From: Paraburkholderia domus
GTDB taxonomy: Bacteria; Pseudomonadota; Gammaproteobacteria; Burkholderiales; Burkholderiaceae
Assembly (NCBI RefSeq): GCF_905220705.1
Contig: NZ_CAJNAT010000030.1
Coordinates: 1 to 64,000 of the forward strand
DNA: 64,000 nucleotides
Direction of reading: 5' to 3'
Under the pieces are notes generated by a model that saw nothing but the letters and a program-made list of their open reading frames with translations, had not been told where the DNA came from and did no database searches. This document shows, piece by piece, positions 37,489-46,141 of the stretch. How positions within the stretch are numbered: the stretch's first letter is position 1; each line of letters starts with the position of its first letter. A program made the translations under genes and the position numbers.

Positions 37489-37908
37489 TTACCCGACGCT
37501 TACCAGAGTTTGTTGAGGCAGAAAGCAGCCGTGCCCCATGCTCGGTGCCATCGAATCGGGGCTGTTAGGCGGACTGCTCATTATTGCTGGAACGGTCGGC
37601 GTGAAGCGTGCGACCAATTTCTGCCCCATCAGGATAAGCGGCGCACCACTGGTCACACACGGGGCCATCTGGCTACCGTCCAATGTTTCAACACTGACGA
37701 TGCCGGTGCCTGGAGCGTATCCCGGGATAAAATACTGCGCTTGACACTGAACACGCTTTTCATCGCCGACCACACAGACACGGCGTTGATCGATTGTCGC
37801 CTCACCACTACCCGACATGCCCGCAGGTTCTGAAAGCACGACCTGCCGTTGGCCAAACATCGGCTCGAAGACCACAACCGTGCCATCTACCACCACTGGC
37901 GAACTCAT
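37489..37908 (-). CDS. eCIS PAAR-like spike tip (Pvc10/Afp10-like)
   Basis: A 139-residue protein. It has several short beta-strand-rich blocks with Cys/His (RRVCVVGDEKRVQCQAQYF, GSQMAPCVTSGAPLILMGQKL, SMGHGCFLPQQTLVSVG) that fit a PAAR-like cone, possibly metal-binding, capping the spike. Its start overlaps the gp25 gene stop by four bases. Position between gp25 and the wedge proteins matches Afp10/Pvc10. Confidence 0.85.
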   Translation of the reverse strand: MSSPVVVDGTVVVFEPMFGQRQVVLSEPAGMSGSGEATIDQRRVCVVGDEKRVQCQAQYFIPGYAPGTGIVSVETLDGSQMAPCVTSGAPLILMGQKLVARFTPTVPAIMSSPPNSPDSMAPSMGHGCFLPQQTLVSVG

Positions 37909-38327
37909 GCTATGCGCCCGCCTTGAGCGTCGCCAACGTCAAGCATTCCGGCTATCCTTTGTTCAATATCACTACCGCGCAAACGGTACGTAACCTCAAT
38001 CTGCAGTTGGTTCACAGCGGAAGCTGGTTGATAAACCCGCACTTCGGTCAGACAGGCCCGTGGTTCATACCGCAACATGCCGTCCACAATCCGCGTTTCG
38101 ATTTCCGCGATAAGTTCGCTGTCGATGTTCTGGAACATCACGTCATATAACGCGCAGCCATAGTTTTCCCTCATTACGCGTTCGCCCGGTTCGGTACTGA
38201 ACAGGATGCGCAGACTCTGATTGACGTCCTCCGCCCCTTCCGCCATGACTACACCGTCCGCCAACGTAAAGGCGACAGGAAACCCCCAACCGCGGCCAAA
38301 TATTTGCCTCAGGATATCGTTCGCCAT
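37905..38327 (-). CDS. eCIS gp25-like baseplate protein (Pvc9/Afp9-like)
   Basis: A 140-residue GPW/gp25 family protein: GWGFPVAFTLADGVVMAEGAEDVNQSLRILFSTEPGERVMRENYGC carries the family EPR-type core (here TEPGERV). Strand-rich C-terminus (LQIEVTYRLRG). gp25 joins sheath to baseplate in contractile tails. It overlaps the PAAR-like gene by four bases. Confidence 0.94.
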   Translation of the reverse strand: MANDILRQIFGRGWGFPVAFTLADGVVMAEGAEDVNQSLRILFSTEPGERVMRENYGCALYDVMFQNIDSELIAEIETRIVDGMLRYEPRACLTEVRVYQPASAVNQLQIEVTYRLRGSDIEQRIAGMLDVGDAQGGRIA

Positions 38328-38378
38328 GTCCCACTCGCATTCATTGAGAAATTCATTGAGAATCGCGCTTCCTCAGGG

Positions 38379-39989
38379 CTATTGGGAAAGATCGATCCTC
38401 GCACCCGAAATAGTGACGGCGCCTTTGCCCGAAAGCGTGGTTCTTTCGCCCTCGATAGAAATACTATTCGCCTTTGCCGCCAGCACCTGCTTACTTTCCA
38501 ACGTCACGCCTTCTTGCAACACCAATTTGTTGTCAGCTGAGCTCAATTCCACGGACCCCAGGAGCATGTCGAAGGACAACTGAAACTGCTGACCTCCTTT
38601 ATTGATGATCAGCGTTTTATTGGTGTTCTCCAGAGAGGGCGGCACCGGCGCCCGGTTGACGGGGTTGTGCATTGCGCCAAGAATCACAGGACAACTTGGA
38701 TCTTCGTCGATGAATCCGACCACCACTTCATCCCCGGTTTCAGGGTAAAAGCAGAATCCGCTCATCTGGCTGGCATAAGGGCTGGCAAATCGCGCCCAAA
38801 GTACATTGTTCCTGTCGCCAAGCACCGGAACGCGAATCCGAAGACGATTCATGCCGCTGATATCTTCCGCAAACGGCGCAATCACCCCGATATGCAACCC
38901 GCTTGCGCGAGTAACGTTCGTCATGTCGCGAACGACATCGTCTTTTCCCAATGAGACAATTGTCCTCCAGCCCTCTTCCTTACTGACGCGATGACGTATT
39001 CCTGTGATGATGCCGTTACCGTCAAAGCTCCTGCCGTAATCCTCTATTGCCAATGTCTGTCCGAGCCTGTAATTGGCGCCTCCTTCCACCAAAAACTCGC
39101 CCTCGGCACCGGCAGCCTGCAAATTCATCAGCAGACTGGTGGCTAGCTTCGTCGCCACATCGAGACCCAGTGGAGTGCTGTAATTGAATTCCCATGGTGT
39201 AGCATTCAGAGGCGCGCCTGGCGTAGCGTTAAAGGCTTGGGTTCCAAGTGCGGTCAGGCTGGCAAGCGCGGTCTGATTGACTTGTGCCTTATCGTCCCAG
39301 GTCGCCACGGTCAGTTCTGAAGGCTGATACTGTTCGCTGAATGACCAAACACCTTCCTCGATCAACGGGTCCTCATCGACTGAATGCGCATGTTGGCGAA
39401 AGGTGTGCTCGGGAATCGCTGAGAGCGTCGGCCGCATGATCGTCACACCTTCGGGCGTGGGAAGTAGCCAGACGCCGTTCGCATCGAGCCGGGAACGCAG
39501 AAAAGTCCAGTCCGAGCAGCGAAATTGCACTAGCTGGTCAAATAAGGTACTCATTCCCGTCACAGCAAGTAATGGAATCTCCTGCTCGAGCAATAATCGA
39601 CCGACTATCGCAGCATCGTTTTGTTGCTCAAATACCTGCGAGCGGTGTGTGTTCACCAAGGCCTGCAACCGGTGACGTAATGTCAGTGTCAACTCGACAC
39701 GATCGCGTCGCATCTTGAGGCTTTGCTGCACGATCGCCCCACGAAAGACACAGGTCTCCCCGCCCTTTTCAAGGAGAAAAATTGCCGCAGCTCTGCCCGG
39801 TTCGCAAAGGTCAATATCCTCGTCGCACGAGGACAGTGTCTCCAACGCATCTCCCGGCACAGACAACGTGATTTTCGCCGTCGGTATGCCGTTCACTTTG
39901 TGATGGGTTTCGACCCAGATCGGTCTTAAAACGCCTAGCGGCACAGGCGGCTCGCCAGTTAGAAAAACGATTGCCGGTGTAGGACGCAT
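38379..39989 (-). CDS. eCIS VgrG-like spike protein (Pvc8/Afp8-like)
   Basis: A 536-residue spike hub. The N-terminal ~350 residues resemble gp27/VgrG domains (VELTLTLRHRLQALVNTH, IPLLAVTGMSTLFDQLVQF). Around residues 380-445 is a gp5-type OB fold (RLRIRVPVLGDRNNVLWARF, ETGDEVVVGFIDEDPSCPVI), followed by a short beta-helical needle (SIEGERTTLSGKGAVTISGA). The start at 39989 touches the LysM gene stop; an open frame to 40352 overlaps that gene and is not used. It trimerises to form the piercing spike. Confidence 0.93.
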   Translation of the reverse strand: MRPTPAIVFLTGEPPVPLGVLRPIWVETHHKVNGIPTAKITLSVPGDALETLSSCDEDIDLCEPGRAAAIFLLEKGGETCVFRGAIVQQSLKMRRDRVELTLTLRHRLQALVNTHRSQVFEQQNDAAIVGRLLLEQEIPLLAVTGMSTLFDQLVQFRCSDWTFLRSRLDANGVWLLPTPEGVTIMRPTLSAIPEHTFRQHAHSVDEDPLIEEGVWSFSEQYQPSELTVATWDDKAQVNQTALASLTALGTQAFNATPGAPLNATPWEFNYSTPLGLDVATKLATSLLMNLQAAGAEGEFLVEGGANYRLGQTLAIEDYGRSFDGNGIITGIRHRVSKEEGWRTIVSLGKDDVVRDMTNVTRASGLHIGVIAPFAEDISGMNRLRIRVPVLGDRNNVLWARFASPYASQMSGFCFYPETGDEVVVGFIDEDPSCPVILGAMHNPVNRAPVPPSLENTNKTLIINKGGQQFQLSFDMLLGSVELSSADNKLVLQEGVTLESKQVLAAKANSISIEGERTTLSGKGAVTISGARIDLSQ

Positions 39990-40687
39990 CAGCTCTTCCC
40001 CTTCCTGCGAGCTGAAACTTGCAGCGTTTGCCCCGGGAAGATCGCATCCAGACTGTCCAGACCGTTCTCTGCTGCGACCTCCAGATAATCCGTTCCTCCG
40101 GCCAGTGCCGTACTTACGCCATGGGTAATTTGCGCGAGAGAGGTCGCGTCCGGCACATTCACTACGGTTGTTGCAGGTGACTTCAACTGCTCTTCGGCAC
40201 CTTGCAGTGTCAAACTGCCATCTGCTGCCAGAACCAGCGTTGCCGTCGCTCGTAACGGCGTCGCGTCGCGTTCGAAGAGGGTGTAGCGAATCGACAGCGA
40301 ACTCATGCGGCCTGAAAAATAGCCTCTGCCGTCCCAGCGCATTTGCCCCCACCTGACCTGTAAGTAGCGCGGCTCACTGTCGGCTGGATTGACGTTGTAA
40401 CAGAGCGAGCGAAGATGGGTGAGTTGGCGATCGATCGGTGTGTGGTTGCCCGGCATCCTGGCATCGAACAACAACTCCAGCGTCAATCCACCCGGGCGCG
40501 TTTGCACGTAGCGATTGCTTTGCCGGGTGGTGTTGATGAACAGATCCGGGCGGTAGTCCGTTTGATAATCTAGCGACACGGAATCCGGGTTGTACATCGC
40601 TGACAACGTCCCGGACAACTGCGTCATTTCTCGATCGCTGTAAGCATTCAGGGTGAGTTTTGCCGGCCTACGCTGCAACACATTCAT
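39989..40687 (-). CDS. eCIS LysM-domain baseplate protein (Pvc7/Afp7-like)
   Basis: A 232-residue protein. The N-terminal part (MYNPDSVSLDYQTDYRPDLF, GGLTLELLFDARM) is the contractile-system hub domain related to T4 gp53. The C-terminus carries a LysM-like segment (TDYLEVAAENGLDSLDAIFPGQTLQV). Afp7 locks the inner tube to the baseplate. Four-base overlap with the preceding DUF5908-like gene and one-base overlap with the spike gene indicate a tightly coupled operon. Confidence 0.9.
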   Translation of the reverse strand: MNVLQRRPAKLTLNAYSDREMTQLSGTLSAMYNPDSVSLDYQTDYRPDLFINTTRQSNRYVQTRPGGLTLELLFDARMPGNHTPIDRQLTHLRSLCYNVNPADSEPRYLQVRWGQMRWDGRGYFSGRMSSLSIRYTLFERDATPLRATATLVLAADGSLTLQGAEEQLKSPATTVVNVPDATSLAQITHGVSTALAGGTDYLEVAAENGLDSLDAIFPGQTLQVSARRKGKS

Positions 40688-40866
40688 CTTGCCCCCCAGC
40701 CTTCATCGCGTAGCTGCTCGATAACCCGTCGCGTGACCGCCCGAATCAGGCGCTCCTCCTGAAATTGCTCCAGCGCGAGACTGAGTTGCGGCGCCACAGT
40801 CGGTGCGCTGTCCTCGGGCGAGACGACTTTGGCCTGAATGACCAGTTCCCTGATTTCAAGCGTCAT
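40684..40866 (-). CDS. eCIS small DUF5908-like protein (Pvc6/Afp6-like)
   Basis: A 60-residue protein, MTLEIRELVIQAKVV...FQEERLIRAVTRRVIEQLRDEG, matching the small DUF5908 family (the MxIEIRELxI opening is diagnostic). Its role in the particle is not well defined. It overlaps both neighbours by a few bases. The open frame to 40992 is the tail gene in another frame. Confidence 0.85.
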   Translation of the reverse strand: MTLEIRELVIQAKVVSPEDSAPTVAPQLSLALEQFQEERLIRAVTRRVIEQLRDEGWGAR

Positions 40867-41333
40867 AGCTTTACTCCCATTGGAATCATTTCCTGATAAC
40901 GCAACTCGAGCGTATTGATCAGTACCCTGCTGCTTGTGGCATCGAGATCGCTGGTGTGCCAGCGGACTGGCAACGCCTTGGTTATCAGCCAATTAGTTAG
41001 AGGCAAAGCATCGACATCGAACACCGTAATGACCGCATCCAGATACATCACCTTGCCGGTCAGTAGCTGAGCGTTGAACATGATGCTCAACGGTGTAAGC
41101 GCCATCACGCCACGCTCCAATCTCAGCGAGCCGTGCTGGATTTTCCCGGCGAAATAGTGGTTGCGCAGATTCTCTCCGCCCTCACTATGGGCGGAGACAT
41201 TCAATTCGCGGCTTAGCCCGGCGATATTCTGGAAGCTCGCATCCAGAACACTGGGAACAGGCATCCGATTGAACCAGAACGTCGCGGCAAAACGATGGGA
41301 TACCGAGGGCTGGAAGAATGCGGGATTTCCCAT
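40863..41333 (-). CDS. eCIS second tube protein (Pvc5/Afp5-like)
   Basis: A 156-residue gp19-like tube protein (HRFAATFWFNRMPVPSVLDASFQNIAGLSRELNV, MFNAQLLTGKVMYLDAVI). In Afp/PVC a second tube homologue next to gp25/spike genes forms the ring that joins the inner tube to the spike. Start and stop overlap neighbouring genes (TAATG with the sheath gene). Confidence 0.92.
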   Translation of the reverse strand: MGNPAFFQPSVSHRFAATFWFNRMPVPSVLDASFQNIAGLSRELNVSAHSEGGENLRNHYFAGKIQHGSLRLERGVMALTPLSIMFNAQLLTGKVMYLDAVITVFDVDALPLTNWLITKALPVRWHTSDLDATSSRVLINTLELRYQEMIPMGVKL

Positions 41334-42553
41334 TAGTCACTCCCAACCGCAGCGCTGACCGGCGGTTGCATCAAACTCAAGCGCGTATCGAACGCCAGGC
41401 TAATGACGATGAACTCAGCCGGGCAGGCAACCGCCACACCGACCTTCATGATCATTTTCCCGTTTGCAATGTCCTCCTCGGTCATGGTTTCGTTGAGTCC
41501 AATCTGTATGTAAAACGCCTCTTGCTCTTCCGTGCCGTGCAAGCCGCCGTCCAGCCAGAGTTGCCGCAACCAGAGATGAGCCAGGCCCTGATATTTGATC
41601 CAGGTGAGGGCGTTATTGGTCTCGAACACGAAGTGTCGGCCAATCCGGCTAAGCTCCGCCTCGATATAGGAAATAAGCCGACGAATTTGCACATAGAGCC
41701 AAGGCGAAGCGGGATCCGGCGTCAGCGTGCGGCAGCCCCACACGCGTGTGCCGCGGCCGGGAAAACTTCGGATCAAGTTAACTGAAGCACCACCGGGCTG
41801 GAACAGGCCATTCGACTGCAGCCAGGATTGGGAGGGCTTCACAACCTGTGCCAGCGCCACGTTGGCCGGCGCTTTCCACACGCCTGACTGCCGGTCGGCG
41901 TACTCAATCACCGCCGCGACTGCGGCTGACGGTGGCACGACAACGGGATTCAGTTCGTCCTCACCGTAGTTGGTCACGAGATGCGGCCAGTAAGCAGCAC
42001 CGCATTCGGGGTCGGCAGGGGCACTATGAAGAAAACTTTCCAGGCAGGCTGCGGTATCAGCCGCTGTGTCTGGCGTATCGAATAGACCCAATACGCCCTG
42101 CTTCGCGCGGCAAATATTCAGTAGCGCCAACCACATTTGTGCCCAACTGCTGCTGTCAGCACCGTCCAACAAAACCATATCCGGTATCGCCGCGAGTGTA
42201 ATGCTGTTGTTGGCGGCCAGCGCCCGCAGTATCCTGGCATCGCTAAACGCGGCAATCAGTTGATCCGGATTGACTTCTTCCAGGTCCCCATACGTGCCGA
42301 CAGAAAGCACGAAGCCACCCCGACCGCCGTTGTCGAAGTAGTGTTTCACCGCATAGCAGAGGATGCCGTTGCTGATGGAAACGCCACCGAACATGCTCTC
42401 ATAGTCCGAAAAGCTGTTGATCGGGACGATTGAGTACGCCTCGCCCTGTTGGGTATAGCCGATGAACAACGGCACAGCACTTGCCATTCCATCGGCTTGC
42501 CCCGGAATGACCTGCTCACTGAAGGTGACATCCGGCTGACTTATCCCCATCAT
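41333..42553 (-). CDS. eCIS sheath protein 3 (Pvc4/Afp4-like)
   Basis: A 406-residue contractile sheath subunit: SAVPLFIGYTQQGEAYSIVPINSF, AVKHYFDNGGRGGFVLSVG, VWKAPANVALAQVV, LIRSFPGRGTRVWGCRTLTPD, and C-terminal GKMIMKVGVAVACPAEFIVI. The third of three sheath paralogues; the Afp4 type is associated with the baseplate-proximal ring. Two adjacent ATGs at 42553/42550 make the exact start uncertain. Confidence 0.93.
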   Translation of the reverse strand: MMGISQPDVTFSEQVIPGQADGMASAVPLFIGYTQQGEAYSIVPINSFSDYESMFGGVSISNGILCYAVKHYFDNGGRGGFVLSVGTYGDLEEVNPDQLIAAFSDARILRALAANNSITLAAIPDMVLLDGADSSSWAQMWLALLNICRAKQGVLGLFDTPDTAADTAACLESFLHSAPADPECGAAYWPHLVTNYGEDELNPVVVPPSAAVAAVIEYADRQSGVWKAPANVALAQVVKPSQSWLQSNGLFQPGGASVNLIRSFPGRGTRVWGCRTLTPDPASPWLYVQIRRLISYIEAELSRIGRHFVFETNNALTWIKYQGLAHLWLRQLWLDGGLHGTEEQEAFYIQIGLNETMTEEDIANGKMIMKVGVAVACPAEFIVISLAFDTRLSLMQPPVSAAVGSD

Positions 42554-42619
42554 GGAAATGCCCCTTACATTAACGCCCTGATTTCACGCAGGATTCCTGA
42601 TAGATAAAACACAGAAATT

Positions 42620-43951
42620 TTACGAGGAAAGATTTTGGGTAAATTGAAGAATGATGAATTCCGCGGGCCGAACGGCCGCCATCCCGACATCGACAATCAT
42701 TTTCCCTTGCGCTATATCGTCGTCTGTCATGGTGATTCCGTTACCAATCTTGACGAAATAGGCCTCTTTAGCCGTAGCGCCAAGCAATGCGCCTTGTCGC
42801 CACAAACTATGTAAATAATTTTCAATGGCACTTCGGACTTTCTCCCAGGTGGGTTCGCTGTTTGGTTCGAAAACCATAGGTTGCATGGCTTTCTTTATAT
42901 CCCGCTCCGCACTGTTGAAAAACCGTCGCACAGAGATATAACGCCAGCTGGTATCGCTATTACTTGTTGCCCCTGCCATGGTTCGCGCCCCCCAAACCAC
43001 GACTCCCCGGCCGGCAAAATTGCGCAATACATTAATGCCGGCATCATTCATGCTCCCTTGGGCATCGTCAGACACTGCTTCTGTAACACCCGTAACGCCG
43101 GCGAGGGCTACATTGGCCGGTGCCGCCCATACACCACGACGGGAGTCAACTGAACAATAAACGCCCGCAATTGCGCCAGTCGGATTCAGAGTGAGCGGCT
43201 CCGCCAGCTTATCGTCGATATCAGCACTTACCTTGTCATAAAGCGTCGAATTGATGCTCTTCAAATCAGCCAGATTTTTTACGGCGCTGGCCGCGGCATC
43301 AACATAGCCATTTACAACAATGGCGGAATCCTGGGGACGATGCTGGAAATAAGGCGTATGTACATTCGGATAATATGCCGCGGTCAGGTCCTTCTGGGTT
43401 GGTGGTCCGCTGAGGCCGTTACCACTTGTTCCAATCAGGAAATAGCCATTTCCATCCACCAACAAGGTGCTAAGGCTACTATATTCCTTGTCGCCTCCGC
43501 CAATCGCAACGATCAGCGTTATATCAGTTTCCTGGCTAATCGCAGCGGGAAATGCATTGATCTCCGCATCATTATCGTCATAAGACAGAAGATAGCAGGG
43601 TCCGCCGCCATTCTCAAAATATTGCCTAACGTAAAATCCTTGATTCGCCACACAATTTATTGAATCTGAATAGCTATAGGAAGAATCCTGATTTTCCGGA
43701 TCTTCCACGTCATCCGCACTGACAACACTAGAAGTAATATTGACGGTGAGATCTGCATCCAACGAAAACCTCGAACTAAAATCCAGCCAATTTGCAATGC
43801 GAACGCATTGACTGGGTGGAGCGGTCGAACCATCAATTGGATTGAATAGACCAATAAACACGGGCACAGCAGTCGGCGCATTATTTACAGACATCGACAT
43901 CGAAGCCTGCTCGTCGACATATACACCAGGATAACTAGTAGTGACCGACAT
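42620..43951 (-). CDS. eCIS sheath protein 2 (Pvc3/Afp3-like)
   Basis: A 443-residue sheath subunit opening MSVTTSYPGVYVDEQASMSM, with the shared blocks YVRQYFENGGGPCYLLSYD, RRGVWAAPANVALAGV, NVLRNFAGRGVVVWGARTMAG, YISVRRFFNSAERDI and KMIVDVGMAAVRPAEFIILQF. It is ~75 residues longer than the first sheath; the extra residues fall mainly in the surface-exposed middle part (about 75-260). It assembles the contracting outer sheath. Confidence 0.93.
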   Translation of the reverse strand: MSVTTSYPGVYVDEQASMSMSVNNAPTAVPVFIGLFNPIDGSTAPPSQCVRIANWLDFSSRFSLDADLTVNITSSVVSADDVEDPENQDSSYSYSDSINCVANQGFYVRQYFENGGGPCYLLSYDDNDAEINAFPAAISQETDITLIVAIGGGDKEYSSLSTLLVDGNGYFLIGTSGNGLSGPPTQKDLTAAYYPNVHTPYFQHRPQDSAIVVNGYVDAAASAVKNLADLKSINSTLYDKVSADIDDKLAEPLTLNPTGAIAGVYCSVDSRRGVWAAPANVALAGVTGVTEAVSDDAQGSMNDAGINVLRNFAGRGVVVWGARTMAGATSNSDTSWRYISVRRFFNSAERDIKKAMQPMVFEPNSEPTWEKVRSAIENYLHSLWRQGALLGATAKEAYFVKIGNGITMTDDDIAQGKMIVDVGMAAVRPAEFIILQFTQNLSS

Positions 43952-44010
43952 GGAATTCCTCTTAACATTCGCACCATCGACTAACTTACGCTACCGAACA
44001 ACGGATTAAA

Positions 44011-45114
44011 TCAGCCCTGTCCAACGTTCTGTGTAAATTGCAAAACAATAAACTCAGCCGGCCGAACTGCGGCCATGCCAACATTTACAATCATTTTCCC
44101 CTGCGCAATATCGTCAGATGTCATGGTGAGACCCTCGCCAATCTGCACGAAATACGCTTCCTTTTCGCTTTCACCCACCAGCGCTCCCGCTTGCCAGAGA
44201 CCGTAAAGATAATTGGTGATAGCGCTGCGTACCTTCTCCCAAACGGGCTGGCCGTTCGGTTCGAATACCATAGATCGCAAGGCGGATTTAATATCCCGCT
44301 CAGCGCTATCGAACAGTCGGCGCACCGGGATGTAACGCCAGTTGTCGCTGTCCTCCAACGTTCTGGCACCCCACACAACCGTGCCGCCGCCCACCGCGTT
44401 ACGGATCATGTTGATCGCCAACCCGCTGTTAAATTGCCCTTGCAGGTCATCGGTGACTTTATATAAAGGTTGGTAATTTGCTGGAAGATAGACATTCGCC
44501 GGTGCTTTCCACACCCCGCGCGTGCGATCTACGGAACAGTAAATCCCTGCCACGACGACACTCGGAGGAATATTATTGGAGGTCCAATTTGCCCTGAGAT
44601 ACGGATAGTAGACAGCCACGCAAGGGTTGGATTGCCAGGCGGGCTTATAAGTAGATGTCATTTCGGACTGGGAACCGTCCATGATTGCGAATCGTCCGGT
44701 GCCCGGCTGGCATAGCGTGCCAATATCTGCAGAATCTACGTCTAAGACACCCTGCCCAACGATCAGGGAAATATCGTCGTAGCAGGGAATCCTGGCTGTC
44801 GCGCAGTTCCCTAGTACAAGATAGCAATAGCCTCCGCGGTTTTCGAAGTACGCGCGAATGGCCGTATCCCTGTGCCCGTCATCGCTGCTGCCGAAATCAA
44901 ACGCGTAGTCTTCACCGAGGATGGTTTTTACGTTTTTGACATAGTCCAACCATGAAGTTATTCTCATGCATTGTTGATTATCACTGCCCTTCACCAGGCG
45001 ATCGTCATTGCCAACAATAATGGCAGGCACCGCTGTAGCCGAATTATTAATAGATAACGAGGGTGAAGCGTCCTCTTCAACGTAGACACCCGGATAACTC
45101 ACTGTCACAGGCAT
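44011..45114 (-). CDS. eCIS sheath protein 1 (Pvc2/Afp2-like)
   Basis: A 367-residue sheath subunit, MPVTVSYPGVYVEEDASPSL at the start, closely related to the next sheath gene (shared RTRGVWKAPANVYLP, AVGGGTVVWGARTLEDSDNWRYIPVRRLFDSAERDI, MIVNVGMAAVRPAEFIVLQF). The first sheath gene is usually the most abundant structural subunit. It begins about 40 bases after the tube gene ends. Confidence 0.94.
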   Translation of the reverse strand: MPVTVSYPGVYVEEDASPSLSINNSATAVPAIIVGNDDRLVKGSDNQQCMRITSWLDYVKNVKTILGEDYAFDFGSSDDGHRDTAIRAYFENRGGYCYLVLGNCATARIPCYDDISLIVGQGVLDVDSADIGTLCQPGTGRFAIMDGSQSEMTSTYKPAWQSNPCVAVYYPYLRANWTSNNIPPSVVVAGIYCSVDRTRGVWKAPANVYLPANYQPLYKVTDDLQGQFNSGLAINMIRNAVGGGTVVWGARTLEDSDNWRYIPVRRLFDSAERDIKSALRSMVFEPNGQPVWEKVRSAITNYLYGLWQAGALVGESEKEAYFVQIGEGLTMTSDDIAQGKMIVNVGMAAVRPAEFIVLQFTQNVGQG

Positions 45115-45154
45115 ACAACGAACTCCTTAAAGCAAGATCAAGTTTCAAAGAAAT

Positions 45155-45604
45155 TCAATTAGCCCGCATCGTTACCCGGTCGGCCATCAATGTCATTTCC
45201 TGCACCGCCGCTTCATTACTGGTAGCGTCCAGCGATGGCGAAGTCAACGAGGTCGGGAACGCATTCGATACGTTCCACGTAAACAGAAGCGTCGTTCCCG
45301 CGTCGTCGGTCAGACTGATGGTGATATCTTTCTTCTCAACCTTATTAAGCGAAATCGAGTTAATCCAGTCGAAAAGTTCAGAGTCTTTTCGAAAAACCCC
45401 TTTTCGCAACGTGATCGAACTCGGTTGACGCTGACCGGGCATTTTGAACCAGTTACCGGTGCCGTCTCGGTATTCGATGGTTTCATACTTGACATCTAGT
45501 CCTGACACGCTATTGAACTGGACGCTCTCGCTACCCAGGGAAACCATGAACCGGTAGGTCGGAATCGGATATGACGCAGCAATCTGATCGGCAGTAGTTG
45601 CCAT
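45155..45604 (-). CDS. eCIS inner tube protein (Pvc1/Afp1-like)
   Basis: A 149-residue gp19/Hcp-fold tube subunit: MATTADQIAASYPIPTYRFM, GLDVKYETIEYRDGTGNWFKMPGQRQ, SITLRKGVFRKDSELFDWINSI and TLLFTWNVSNAFPTSLTSPSLDA. Six subunits form each ring of the hollow tube that carries the cargo. It is the first gene of the operon. The start at 45604 is preferred over 45631 because it gives the family N-terminus. Confidence 0.95.
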   Translation of the reverse strand: MATTADQIAASYPIPTYRFMVSLGSESVQFNSVSGLDVKYETIEYRDGTGNWFKMPGQRQPSSITLRKGVFRKDSELFDWINSISLNKVEKKDITISLTDDAGTTLLFTWNVSNAFPTSLTSPSLDATSNEAAVQEMTLMADRVTMRAN

Positions 45605-45714
45605 TTTTTTTGCCCTCTTAGCGAACATCACTCACGTGAAAATTAAACTTCGAGTACGGATTACACGTTCACGAGACAAAAATTGCGCTCACGGCGAAAG
45701 CCATTTTTCAACGC

Positions 45715-45743
45715 ATTAAAAATTTGCCTTTCTTTGCCTTCAA
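45715..45743 (-). promoter_or_regulatory. Candidate sigma-70 promoter of the eCIS operon
   Basis: On the minus strand TTGAAG is followed 17 bases later by TTTAAT, a good -35/-10 pair, about 110 bases upstream of the tube gene. The -35 overlaps an imperfect palindrome (45738-45765; CTTCaATCA and TGATcGAAG) that could be an operator. Seen by eye only. Confidence 0.4.
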
Positions 45744-46098
45744 TCAATCGAACGAGTGATCGAAGCTTAATACGTCTTCAATAACCTTGCGTTGTGGCAT
45801 TTTGTCCAGAAAGTATGCGGATTAGCGTCCAGCCCGCTTACCGCGGAATACGACGCGAGCGCTCATGCGCCCTGCATGCAATCCGGGCGCCTGTAACGCA
45901 CAACGTTGGGGGAACGGAGATTGAAACCAAAGAACCCGCAGTCGCCCGCTTGAGTGAGCGCCGCGTGGATGTGCCCATTTCGGGCGTGGGAATGGAGTTG
46001 GAGCGAGAGCCGCGGGCGGACGTGAGTCGCGGCAATTGGCGATGAGGGGGCCTCGCACCGCCGGATTGAACAGACCTAATTTCGACACGGGCACCCAG

Positions 46099-46141
46099 AA
46101 CGTCGACGACGCGCCCTCATCGCGGCAGCATCGTCGACGTT
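46099..46141. repeat. 11-bp inverted repeat downstream of the permease
   Basis: AACGTCGACGA and TCGTCGACGTT flank a 21-base spacer, just past the permease stop codon at 46167. There is no T-run, so it is not a standard terminator; it may be an imperfect terminator or a protein-binding site. Confidence 0.6.

Noticed and set aside
38379..40352. Extended start for the VgrG-like gene at 40352
   Set aside because: The extra 121 residues lie entirely over the LysM gene in another frame and are not VgrG-like; the start at 39989 gives the family N-terminus.
25165..45604. Prophage or type VI secretion locus
   Set aside because: No capsid, portal, terminase, integrase or lysis genes, and no TssJ/L/M membrane complex or TssB/C/ClpV. 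The three sheath genes, AAA+ Pvc15-like ATPase and DUF4255 protein are specific to the Afp/PVC class.
45822..46094. Small ORFs on both strands near 45.8-46.1 kb
   Set aside because: No ribosome binding site, no recognisable domain and Arg/Ser/Pro-rich translations. Possibly remnants of a gene, but not supportable as a CDS.
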